DNA from: Cryobacterium glaciale | GTDB taxonomy: Bacteria > Actinomycetota > Actinomycetes > Actinomycetales > Microbacteriaceae | Reading direction: 5' to 3' | Length of the DNA: 64,000 nucleotides | Assembly: GCF_004402535.1 (NCBI RefSeq) | Contig: NZ_SOEY01000007.1 | Coordinates: forward strand, 1 to 64,000 | Part shown: positions 44,081-51,582 of the stretch, one piece after another | How positions within the stretch are numbered: the first letter of the stretch is position 1 | How the letters are laid out: each line of letters starts with the position of its first letter | Translations under genes and position numbers: made by a program | Notes under the pieces: model-generated | Database searches by the model: none | The model's input: the letters and a program-made list of their open reading frames with translations, nothing else | Told to the model about the DNA's origin: nothing

Positions 44081-45330
44081 AGTGTGATCCCCCTGGACGG
44101 TGCCGTGGACGGTTGCTGATTCATGCTGTCGGGAAGGCTCCAGGTCGACTCTCCAGCGCGCCCGCTGCTTTGGCGGTGGGTGCTGTAGCCGACGGCCACG
44201 CGCCGGGCGAGTTGTTCGTAGCTGGCCGTGACGTTGTCCCAGTTGTAAAGTTCCTCGGCGCGTCGTTGCAGCGCCGCGGCAACCTCGGCGACGCGCTCGG
44301 GACTCTGTTCGGCGTCTTCAAGCAGGGCGCTCAGGGATTCCGGCCGGGAGAAGTAGGCGCCGTCGGCACCGAGGACCTCACGATTGAAGACGACATCCCA
44401 CGCGATGACCTTGGTTCCGGCACCCATCGCCCGCAGCAGCGACGGGTTCGTACCGCCGACCGAATGACCATGCAGGTAGGTGCTGGCATGCGTGTAGAGC
44501 TGGTCGAGCTGGTCCTGGTCCCAGACGCTGCCGAGCATGCGAATGCGGGAATCGGATGCGGCAAGGTCGCTGATGCGGGTGATGTGGTCGGCCGCGTACG
44601 GCGCGGAGCCGACGACGACGAGCGGCAGCCGGGCACCGCTCGCCCGATAACCCTCCACGATGACGTCGACGTGGTTCTCTGGTTCGAAGCGGGCGACGAC
44701 CAGATGATATCCGCCGGGTCGGAGTCCGAGTGCGGAGAGCCGATTGGTCGGGGTGTCCTGCAGGATTCGGGTGCCGTAGGAGATCAGCTCGGTCGGAATG
44801 GAAAATTCGTCCCGGTAGTAGTCGACGATGCCCTGCGCGTCGGCGATGAGGGCATCCGCTTCACGCACGGAGACTTCTTCGGCCCAGCGGTAGTAGCGCC
44901 GTCCGGCGCCGCCCCATTTGTCGCGCTTCCACTCGAGGCCGTCGACATGCACGACGCTGGGAATTCCGCGCAGGCGTAGCCACGGCACGAAGGGCGCGTT
45001 GGCAGCGTTGAACACGAACGCGACATCGGCCGGACGGTGCAGGGTTGCGTGCAACACCGACAGCCCGGTGTGGCTCAGCGTCTCCAGGATCTTATGGCGA
45101 AGTGCGGGCAGTTCGACGAGCTTCATGCCGAGGTATTCTTTCGGCACCGGCTGTGCCGTGCGGCGACAATAGACGGTGACGTCGTGCCCACGGTCGACGA
45201 GGCGGCGCCCGATCTCCTCGACGGCGGTTTCAAAGCCGCCGTAGGCTGCGGGCACTCCGCGGGTACCGATCATTGCGATGCTCAGACGTCGGTGGCTGGT
45301 TGGCGCAGTGTGTTCGGTCCCCGCGGTCAT
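44077..45330 (-). CDS. family 4 glycosyltransferase (DUF1972 N-terminal type)
   Basis: A 417-residue GT-B enzyme. The DUF1972 signature IGTRGVPAAYGGFETAVEEIG is near residue 20 (shown as GTRGVPAAYGGFETAVEE), as in rhamnosyltransferases acting early on the lipid-linked sugar. The donor domain has VVARFEPENHVDVIVEGY near 210 and GGTNPSLLRAMGAGTKVIAW near 290. It lies one base from the WbaP stop, so it is probably the second sugar transferase after WbaP. Tail of about 40 residues is polar. Confidence 0.9.
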   Translation of the reverse strand: MTAGTEHTAPTSHRRLSIAMIGTRGVPAAYGGFETAVEEIGRRLVDRGHDVTVYCRRTAQPVPKEYLGMKLVELPALRHKILETLSHTGLSVLHATLHRPADVAFVFNAANAPFVPWLRLRGIPSVVHVDGLEWKRDKWGGAGRRYYRWAEEVSVREADALIADAQGIVDYYRDEFSIPTELISYGTRILQDTPTNRLSALGLRPGGYHLVVARFEPENHVDVIVEGYRASGARLPLVVVGSAPYAADHITRISDLAASDSRIRMLGSVWDQDQLDQLYTHASTYLHGHSVGGTNPSLLRAMGAGTKVIAWDVVFNREVLGADGAYFSRPESLSALLEDAEQSPERVAEVAAALQRRAEELYNWDNVTASYEQLARRVAVGYSTHRQSSGRAGESTWSLPDSMNQQPSTAPSRGITL

Positions 45331-45331
45331 G

Positions 45332-46879
45332 TCAATATGCCCCTACTGGTTGAATGACGGTCTTGAAGGTGCGCCAGATGATCATCAGGTCGCCGGTGAG
45401 GGACCAGTTCTCGACGTAGTACAGGTCGAGTCGTACGCTGTCTTCCCAGCTGAGGTTCGACCGTCCGTTGACCTGCCACATGCCGGTCAGGCCGGGCTTG
45501 ATGTACAGGCGGCGGTGAACATGGGTTTCGTAGACCTGGACTTCTTCGGGCAGTGGCGGGCGTGGTCCGACCAGGCTCATCTCGCCGACGAAGATGTTCC
45601 ACAGCTGGGGCAGCTCGTCGAGCGAGTACTTGCGGAGCACACGGCCGATCTTGGTGATCCGAGGGTCGTTGTGAATCTTGAACAGCACCCCGGAGGCTTC
45701 GTTCTGATCGAGCAGGCCGGCCAGATCGTCTTCTGCGGTCTGCACCATGGAGCGGAATTTGATCATTCGAAAGGTTTGTCCGTTGCGGCCGCAGCGTTCC
45801 TGCCGGAACAATACGGGGCCGGGGCTGTCCAGCTTGATGAGGACGGCAATCACCGCGAGCACGGGCAGCAGGAACAACATTGCCCAGGCCGTCGTGACGA
45901 TGTCCAGAGTGCGTTTGAGGGCATGGCGCCCCCCCTCAAACCGGGGAATTTCGACGTGGATCAGCGGGAGGCCGTCAACCGGGCGAAAGTGGATGCGGGG
46001 ACCAGCGACATCCGTCAGCCGACTCGAGAGAACCAGCTCTGCTGACGTTCCTTCGAGGTCCCAGCCGAGGTTGCGGATGTAGGAACTGCCGCCGCTGGGC
46101 TGACCGGCCACGATGACCGTGTCGACGCCCATGGCGGCTGCCGCCGCGGCGACATGTTCGAAATCGGACACGATCGGCACCGTGCGCTCGCCGGCCGAGA
46201 TTTCGTCACCGATGCCGTCTTCCAGGGCGGCGCCGACTATGTAATAGGCAGCGCCGGATTTGTTGTCGATCTGGCTGACGACATATTCGACATCGTCGCG
46301 GTTCCCCACGACGATCACGCGAGAAAGGTAATGGCCGAACTTGCGCTGGTGCAGTAGCCATTTGCGCCACAGCCACCGTTCCAGAACCAGCGCGACAATG
46401 CCAAGGGGGAGTGCCAGAACGAAGTACAGCCGGGCGATGTCGATGTTGAAGATCAGAAAGATGATGGCGAGCATGCCGAAGGTCACAGCGCTGGCGTTGA
46501 TGACCTGCTTGTATTCACTCGCCCCGACGCCGATGACGCGGGAATCCCTGGTGTGGAAGAGTTCGAGGGTCACGAGCCAGGTCGCCACGATGAGCAGCGA
46601 CACGAGCCAGTAGTTGGCGCTGAACGATCCCGGTACGGCCGGTATGCCGTCAACGCCAAACCGAAACACCAGGGCTACGCCGACAGCGAGAACGATGACG
46701 GCGACATCTGTCAGTCGCAGCTTGGTGCGGTATCGCCGCGCCCAGATCAGCCCGGAGGAGGGGGTGTCAACGGCGATATCGGTGTGCGCCGGCACTGACT
46801 GGTCGACGAGCCGCAGTTTCGGGGTGCGGCCAAGCGGCAGGGACCGGGCATAGGACGCGGGCGAATCTGATTCACTCAT
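45332..46879 (-). CDS. undecaprenyl-phosphate sugar phosphotransferase (WbaP-like)
   Basis: A 515-residue polyprenyl glycosylphosphotransferase that starts repeat-unit synthesis by moving a sugar-1-phosphate onto undecaprenyl phosphate. Four or five N-terminal helices (about 35-150) and a CoA-binding-like domain precede the catalytic part. That part has KRTLDIVTTAWAMLFLLPV, PGPVLFRQERCGRNG, FRMIKFRSMV, KYSLDELPQLWNIFVGEMS and LVGPRPPLPEE. First gene of the leftward wbaP-GT4-CDP-alcohol transferase unit; a 475-bp gene-free region lies upstream. Confidence 0.93.
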   Translation of the reverse strand: MSESDSPASYARSLPLGRTPKLRLVDQSVPAHTDIAVDTPSSGLIWARRYRTKLRLTDVAVIVLAVGVALVFRFGVDGIPAVPGSFSANYWLVSLLIVATWLVTLELFHTRDSRVIGVGASEYKQVINASAVTFGMLAIIFLIFNIDIARLYFVLALPLGIVALVLERWLWRKWLLHQRKFGHYLSRVIVVGNRDDVEYVVSQIDNKSGAAYYIVGAALEDGIGDEISAGERTVPIVSDFEHVAAAAAAMGVDTVIVAGQPSGGSSYIRNLGWDLEGTSAELVLSSRLTDVAGPRIHFRPVDGLPLIHVEIPRFEGGRHALKRTLDIVTTAWAMLFLLPVLAVIAVLIKLDSPGPVLFRQERCGRNGQTFRMIKFRSMVQTAEDDLAGLLDQNEASGVLFKIHNDPRITKIGRVLRKYSLDELPQLWNIFVGEMSLVGPRPPLPEEVQVYETHVHRRLYIKPGLTGMWQVNGRSNLSWEDSVRLDLYYVENWSLTGDLMIIWRTFKTVIQPVGAY

Positions 46880-47354
46880 GCGTCGTTCCTCCTGCGGTCG
46901 AGCGTGAAAGCGGTGCCAGGGGCGGCCGGTTCAGTGAGGCGGACCGCGGGCTTGCGGGGGTGGTTCGGCGAGTTGGAGTAAATGTCACTTTTTCATTCCC
47001 TGCAGTCGGGTTTACAGGAACAGGTGGTCGTAGTGACAAGGTGACGGTGCTGGCACTTGTCGTTTGATGGAGCGCGGCGTAGGAACATGATTCTTTCTCA
47101 GCAACTTACTGGCAGAGACTACCCCGATTCAAGTCGGCGGCGCTGTAACCTCAATAGGGGTCAAAATCCCCTGTATTGGGGAGGCTGCAGCCACGTGTGC
47201 CTCGGCGGAGCGGGCATGCCCGTCTTCAGCCGCGGCTTTGCGGGCTGGAATTTGCTAAACGGCGCCGCAAGCCCAGGTGGCTTGGGCGCACAAAATGCCC
47301 GATGGTGGGGGTCGTAGGCTGGTCTGAGTGCACCGATTGCCGGGAAGAGTTCAC
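46880..47354. other. gene-free control region between wbaP and dipeptidase
   Basis: 475 bp with no convincing gene on either strand. It holds an AATAGGGG...CCCC-TGTATT-GGGG cluster (47153-47181) and a small hairpin, CAAGCCCAGGTGGCTTG near 47266-47282. The T-rich stretch near 46989 may lie close to the wbaP promoter. Both divergent genes are probably controlled from here. Confidence 0.6.
47156..47181. promoter_or_regulatory. paired CCCC/GGGG palindromes
   Basis: GGGG at 47157-47160, then CCCC-TGTATT-GGGG at 47168-47181. Read leftward the block is CCCC-AATACA-GGGG followed by CCCCTATTGAGG. That closely resembles the arrangement at 33952-33988 (CCCC-ATAC-GGGG, then CCCCCTAGGAATGAGG). Confidence 0.5.
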
Positions 47355-48404
47355 ATGACCGTAAGAATTCCGAAATTTGCTGTTATTGACGGCCACAATG
47401 ATCTCGCCTGGGCCTGCCGCGAGCATCGCAACTACTCGGTTGCCGGGCTGGCCGCCGAACACGATTCGGAGCGCGGCCAGCTGCAAACGGATATCCCCCG
47501 GTTGCGCCGTGGAGGGGTGCAGGGCCAGTTCTGGTCGGTGTGGGTGCACACCGACCTTGAGGGCACTGATTCGGTGCAGGCCACGCTCGAGCAGATCGAC
47601 TTCATCCACCGCCTGATTGCGGCCTACCCCGAGGATTTCGAACGGGCCGCGACCGCCGACGACGTCGAACGCGCCCAGCACAGCGGAAAGATCGCGTCAC
47701 TCCTGGGAGTCGAGGGCGGCAATCAGATGAACAACTCCCTCGCGGTGCTCCGCGAGTATGCGCGGCTCGGCGTGCGATACCTGACACTGACCTGGAACTC
47801 GACGACCGAGTGGGCCGACGCGGCCGTCGATGACGCGTCCCACAACGGCCTCAACGACCGGGGCCGGGCCGTCATCGCCGAGATGAACCGCATCGGAATG
47901 ATGGTCGATCTCTCGCACGTGTCGGCTGCCACGATGCAGGACGCCCTCGACGCCTCGACGCTTCCGCTGCTGTTCAGTCATTCCTCGTGCTTTGCCCTCA
48001 ATCCGCACCCGCGAAATGTGCCGGATGCGATTCTCAGGCGGCTCTCCGCCAACGACGGTGTGCAGATGATCACCTTCGTTCCCGCGTTCATCTCGGCCGA
48101 CTATCGACTCTGGGAAGACAACGGTTCGGTCGGTGACAAGCCGGTCGTGACGGTCGCGCACGTGGCCGACCACGTTGAGCACGCCCGCAGCGTGGCCGGC
48201 ATCGATCACATCGGACTCGGCGGCGACTTCGACGGCTGCCCCGACATGCCCGTCGGCCTCGCCGACGTGTCGGAATACCCGAACCTGTTCGCTGAGCTTC
48301 AGAGCCGGGGCTGGAGCGACACCGACCTCGCCAAACTCGGCCATCAGAACGTGCTTCGCGTGCTCCGGGCCAATGACCCGGCGTACCGCGCGTTCATCGC
48401 GTAG
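47355..48404 (+). CDS. membrane dipeptidase family (M19) peptidase
   Basis: A 349-residue zinc dipeptidase. Metal-binding and active-site motifs: DGHNDLAW near residue 12, LLGVEGGNQM near 117, LTLTWNSTTEWAD near 142, MVDLSHVSAATM near 183, FSHSSCFAL near 206 and DHIGLGGDFDG near 283. The family cleaves dipeptides, including those with D-residues. ATG 47355 has GGAAGAG upstream; a GTG at 47328 would add nine residues. No signal peptide, so probably cytoplasmic. Monocistronic. Confidence 0.92.
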   Translation: MTVRIPKFAVIDGHNDLAWACREHRNYSVAGLAAEHDSERGQLQTDIPRLRRGGVQGQFWSVWVHTDLEGTDSVQATLEQIDFIHRLIAAYPEDFERAATADDVERAQHSGKIASLLGVEGGNQMNNSLAVLREYARLGVRYLTLTWNSTTEWADAAVDDASHNGLNDRGRAVIAEMNRIGMMVDLSHVSAATMQDALDASTLPLLFSHSSCFALNPHPRNVPDAILRRLSANDGVQMITFVPAFISADYRLWEDNGSVGDKPVVTVAHVADHVEHARSVAGIDHIGLGGDFDGCPDMPVGLADVSEYPNLFAELQSRGWSDTDLAKLGHQNVLRVLRANDPAYRAFIA

Positions 48405-48572
48405 CCGCGCCGCGCTAAACGGATGCTGCGGCATCCGCTTCGATGCTGGCTGCGGTTCTGCACAGGGGTTGCCCAGTGGGCGCGCCCAGGGTCGAGGGCA
48501 GGTCGCGATATGTGGCCCCGGACGACGGATCAGTACCCGGAACGCGACAAGACTGGCCGAGGAGTATCAGTC

Positions 48573-48653
48573 ATGTCGTGGCTGAAGGTCGCGCTGCTGC
48601 TCGGCCTGATCGGCTGCATCGTCGGGCTCAAGCTCGTCGGCGGTGCGCACTGA
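48573..48653 (+). CDS. small hydrophobic membrane peptide (26 residues)
   Basis: A 26-codon frame with an excellent ribosome site (GAGGAG, 8 bases before ATG). The product starts MSWLKVALLLGLIG and ends LKLVGGAH: one transmembrane helix flanked by Lys and a polar C terminus. It resembles other bacterial small membrane proteins in form, but no family is recognised. It stands alone, 170 bp after the dipeptidase gene. Hydrophobicity, start context and in-frame stop support coding; conservation has not been tested. Confidence 0.55.
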   Translation: MSWLKVALLLGLIGCIVGLKLVGGAH

Positions 48654-49326
48654 TTCATCAGGACGATGTCGGGCCCTCAAACCGCGCGGCCGGGTCGCCC
48701 AGATCGGTGATCGTTTGACCTCATCTCGGACCCGAGCGACTTCGAAAGAATTGGAGCTCCCAATTTTGGACTCAACCTCCCAGCATCGGCTGCACGTCGT
48801 GCAAACGCGGGGTGGTTAGAGGACGTTCGTGCTCAGATTGGCTCTGCACTCAGCTCCGATTGAGGCCTGGACGTGGTCAAGCATGATCCCCGGGCTCTAC
48901 GCTGAGGGAGCTTCTGGTCGCTGATCTGCCATCCGAGCAAGGACGATAAGGGCCGCGACAGCGAAGCCACTTCCTGGCATCTCCATCGTGGCGATCCCCT
49001 CATTCACGTGAAGTGCAAGTGCCGTCAACAGCTGAACACTCTTCGGCGGCGGCCTGCGATGGCTTGGCGCTAGTGCTGCTGTTCGTTGCTCGTCGGGTTC
49101 CTTTGGCCCGGTGTGGAGGCTGCTGGCAAAGTTGAAGGCTTATCCGAGGGTTCATGTAGCGGCGCCGGGGAAGTAAGCGTCGTCGTGACCGGCGCGGTAT
49201 GGCGCGAAGGCCAGCACGCGCGATTCCGACCTTGGTTCTCTCACCGCGGCGAACCAACCGGCTTTCACCGCTGCCCTCTTGAGCGCGCCTGAGCAGGCCC
49301 CGTGATCTTGACATTCTTTCGAAGGG
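48654..49326. other. gene-free, probably decayed region
   Basis: About 670 bp with lower GC than the flanks and no convincing gene. A leftward frame (about 49130 to 48898) reads a coding-like hydrophobic stretch, LLTALALHVNEGIATMEM then FAVAALIVLARMADQ, but lacks a good start. It may be the remnant of an O-antigen-ligase-like or other membrane gene, or chance. Together with the recombinase remnants at 50.3-50.9 kb it suggests a degraded insertion. Confidence 0.45.
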
Positions 49327-49379
49327 TGAGGTCCAGGACCGTACGGCACTGTGCGCGCCCGCACGGCGCCTGGACCTCA
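49327..49379 (-). terminator. hairpin after the CHRD-like gene
   Basis: TGAGGTCCAGG (49327-49337) pairs with CCTGGACCTCA (49369-49379), 11 bp perfect, with further internal pairing of CCGTACGG-type bases. It follows the leftward CHRD-like stop at 49401. Confidence 0.6.
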
Positions 49380-49400
49380 GCCTTGACCGGACGCTCGCAG

Positions 49401-50096
49401 CTAGTGCAGGACTCCGCAGGCAGCCGGATCGGTTGCCTCGGCGGGGAGGGCGGGGTCCAGCTCGCTTACACCCTCGGGATCGCTGACGTTGTACGTGCCG
49501 TTGCCGTCGTAGTCGATTCCGTGGATCACGACAACACCTTCACCATCACGGATGGCCTCAGCGATCTGCGCGGCGGTGCCGAGCCCTTCGGCTCCCGGAT
49601 ATCCGGTTCCAGCCACGTCGGTAAAGCTGACGTTGGTCCGGAGGTAGTTATAGGAGCCGTTTTTCGAGACGGGGAACCGGGAAACATCCAGAAAACTGGC
49701 CGGCGTGGTGTCTCCACTGGTGTTCAGGGACACCACAACGGGTCCGTAGGCCGGAACACCCTCGACTGTATTCAGTCGTCCGTCGCCGTCGGTGTCCAAC
49801 GCCAGTGTGGGGCACTCATTCATGGCCTGTTCGCCGTAGTGGATGTGCTGTGCGTGGGGAGCATCGGGCGTCAAACCCTTGGCGCGGATCCCGATCGCCC
49901 GGATTGTTTCGCCGCGAACGACGGCGAACGCCTTCCCCGACGCACCCGAGTCGTTAAGCTCCGTGAGGTGAGCGGTCAGCACCACGTTGCCGCGCACCGA
50001 TTTCGGGACATGCGCTGACGCCGGCGCAGCGCCCATCGAGACAGCGATTAGCGCAGCTGCACTCGCGCCGAGCACCAGTTTAATGTTGTTCTTCAC
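49401..50096 (-). CDS. secreted CHRD-like protein
   Basis: A 231-residue exported protein. The signal peptide (KNNIKLVLGASAAALIAVSM) ends ASA before HVPKSVRG. The beta-rich mature part has LTAHLTELNDSGASGKAFAVV, HAQHIHYGEQAMNECPTL, DTDGDGRLNTVEG (calcium-loop-like), and GVVVIHGIDYDGNGTYN with a second DxDxNG-type loop. HIH and the late IHG resemble CHRD/superoxide-dismutase-like folds. Two Cys (CPTL and AACGVLH) could bridge. GTG start with AAAGGAG upstream is strong. Function unknown; calcium binding is plausible. Confidence 0.8.
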   Translation of the reverse strand: MKNNIKLVLGASAAALIAVSMGAAPASAHVPKSVRGNVVLTAHLTELNDSGASGKAFAVVRGETIRAIGIRAKGLTPDAPHAQHIHYGEQAMNECPTLALDTDGDGRLNTVEGVPAYGPVVVSLNTSGDTTPASFLDVSRFPVSKNGSYNYLRTNVSFTDVAGTGYPGAEGLGTAAQIAEAIRDGEGVVVIHGIDYDGNGTYNVSDPEGVSELDPALPAEATDPAACGVLH

Positions 50097-50331
50097 GTTT
50101 CACTCCTTTGTGACCTCGCCCATCGGGACGATCCCGCGGGTCAGATGAGACAATGTCAGTTCGTAGCCCTAGGCCAATTGGATTGGCACTATTTGCACGC
50201 ACGCACGCCTGCGGCGAAGGGTATCCGCAAATCGAGATTTCTGACAGTGGTGGTCGCCGACTTTGTCCGCTGCATGCGCATGTCCTCAGCGGTTCATACC
50301 AGCACGGGGTCTTGCCCCACCCTGCTCCGTG

Positions 50332-50516
50332 TTATCTCAGGGCGCGCGACTGGCGGTAGAAGGTCGCTCGAGGCATTCCAAGATCGCGGGCAACCGTTGT
50401 CGCTGTCTCTCCACCGTCGATAAGTCGACGGGCATTGCGGATTTGGCTGTCGGTGATGAGTCGCGACCTCCCACCAAGGTCCGTGCCGTCGTTGCGGGGT
50501 CGACGACCTACTGAAG
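50332..50516 (-). pseudogene. serine recombinase (resolvase) C-terminal HTH remnant
   Basis: Reading leftward, the frame gives SVGRRPRNDGTDLGG, then SRLITDSQIRNARRLID and GGETATTVARDLGMPRATF, ending YRQSRALR and TAA at 50332-50334. This is the helix-turn-helix tail of resolvase/invertase recombinases. The catalytic N-terminal domain is missing, and the frame runs into the integrase remnant on the other strand. A dead fragment of a mobile element. Confidence 0.75.
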
Positions 50517-50529
50517 TTGCGGTGTGACG

Positions 50530-50878
50530 TTCGGAGGGAAGATGACCTTGTCTTCACGGCGCCGGTCGGGGGAGTTCTTCGCAACGGAAACTTTAGGAAT
50601 CGAACGTTTAACCCCGCCCTGGCGAGAGTCCAATAGGATGATCCAGATTTTCCCAAGGTGACGCCGCATGACCTGCGACACACAGCCGCGAGCCTCGCGG
50701 TCTCCGTCGGGGCCAACGTGAAAGCGGTGCGGCGCATGCTCGGCCACTCTTCAGCCGCGATGACGTTGGACGTCTAGGCAGACCTCTTCGATCACGACTT
50801 GGATGCCGTTGCAACAGCTCTCAACCAGAGCAAAATGATTTCAATTGTGTCCAAAATGTGGCCACGCGACGGAAACGG
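50530..50878 (+). pseudogene. tyrosine recombinase (integrase) C-terminal remnant with two TAG codons
   Basis: The frame reads RREDDLVFTAPVGGVLRNGN, then FNPALARVQ, a TAG at 50634-50636, DDPDFPKVTPHDLRHTAAS (the HxxR box), VKAVRRMLGHSSAAMTLDV, a TAG at the position of the catalytic Tyr, then ADLFDHDLDAVATALNQ. No frameshift occurs across about 110 codons. The N-terminal half is absent. It ends about 70 bp from the 3' end of tRNA-Phe, the usual place of an integrase beside its attachment site. Clearly inactive as read. Confidence 0.82.
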
Positions 50879-50904
50879 AGGCGAAACGGAGCCCGAAAAT
50901 GGGC

Positions 50905-50943
50905 AAAAAAAAGGCCACTCCCCAGTATTTCCTAGGGAGTGGC
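50905..50943 (-). terminator. terminator of the tRNA Glu-Asp-Phe unit
   Basis: Read leftward: GCCACTCCC (50935-50943), a 12-nt loop, GGGAGTGGC (50914-50922), then eight T residues. It lies 6 bases after the tRNA-Phe gene. A textbook intrinsic terminator. Confidence 0.88.
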
Positions 50944-50948
50944 GGCGG

Positions 50949-51021
50949 TGGCCCCGACCGGCGTCGATCCGGTGACCTTTCGATTTTCAGTCGAACGCTC
51001 TACCAACTGAGCTACAGGGCC
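50949..51021 (-). tRNA. tRNA-Phe (anticodon GAA)
   Basis: 73 nt without encoded CCA. Acceptor GGCCCTG pairs with CGGGGCC; D-arm GCTCAGTTGGTAGAGC; anticodon loop CTGAAAA gives GAA; T-arm ACCGG-ATCGACG-CCGGT. The 3' end faces the integrase remnant. Transcribed leftward as the last of three tRNAs. Confidence 0.95.
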
Positions 51022-51053
51022 CCAAAGCAGCGTCAAAAACGCTTCTTCTAAGG

Positions 51054-51080
51054 AAAAAAGCCCTTCCTTTCGAAAGGGCT
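51054..51080 (-). terminator. hairpin between tRNA-Asp and tRNA-Phe
   Basis: Read leftward: AGCCCTT (51074-51080), loop TCGAAAGG, AAGGGCT (51059-51065), then TTTTT. It can act as an attenuator or terminator of Glu-Asp transcripts before tRNA-Phe. Confidence 0.6.
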
Positions 51081-51090
51081 ATTACCTTTG

Positions 51091-51164
51091 CGACCCTGAC
51101 CGGACTTGAACCGGCGACCTCCGCCGTGACAGGGCGGCGCGCTAACCAACTGCGCTACAGGGCC
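51091..51164 (-). tRNA. tRNA-Asp (anticodon GTC)
   Basis: 74 nt without encoded CCA. Acceptor GGCCCTG with CAGGGTC; D-arm GCGCAGTTGGTTAGCGC; anticodon loop CTGTCAC gives GTC; T-arm GCCGG-TTCAAGT-CCGGT. Middle gene of the leftward Glu-Asp-Phe cluster. Confidence 0.95.
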
Positions 51165-51252
51165 TCGATGTAAAAATGTGAATCTGTGTGCGAGGCACTT
51201 GGTAAGACTATTCTATTTCTTTTGATATTTTTTCATACACGTGCAGTTTGCG

Positions 51253-51325
51253 TAGCCCCAACGGGATTCGAACCCGTGTTAACGCCGTGAAAGGGCGCCG
51301 TCCTAGGCCGCTAAACGATGGGGCC
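51253..51325 (-). tRNA. tRNA-Glu (anticodon TTC)
   Basis: 73 nt without encoded CCA. Acceptor GGCCCCA with TGGGGCT; D-arm CGTTTAGCGGCCTAGG; anticodon loop CTTTCAC gives TTC; T-arm ACGGG-TTCGAAT-CCCGT. First gene of the leftward cluster; the AT-rich bases near 51200-51240 separate it from tRNA-Asp. Confidence 0.95.
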
Positions 51326-51582
51326 GTGAGCCATAAAGTTCATGGCTGCCGAAGAGTAAGCATACGGTCTTGTGGGGCTAAGGCCAAATCGGCGCGCGCA
51401 GCATCCGCTCGAACGGTGGATATTTTGCCGACCCAGTTGGCACCGCGCCCGTAAATGGGCGGGCCAGCGGCCATTTCGCGGGTTAGATTCGCCGGTAAGG
51501 CTGGGCGAATCGTGCCCACCTTGTTACTCTGAAGAGTCTGCCTCGGCGCACGTGGCGACTGCTATAAGCCTGTTGGGAAGCA

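Noticed and set aside
48511..48518. TGGCCCCG match to the tRNA-Phe 3' end as a possible second attachment site
   Set aside because: Only 8 identical bases and the flanks diverge; too short to claim an att repeat.
49000..49314. 104-codon Arg-rich frame on the minus strand
   Set aside because: No motif, poor start context, composition like random GC-rich DNA.
50530..50878. Amber suppression making a functional integrase from the two-TAG frame
   Set aside because: TAG is used as an ordinary stop by many genes in this window, and the N-terminal half of the integrase is missing; decay is simpler.
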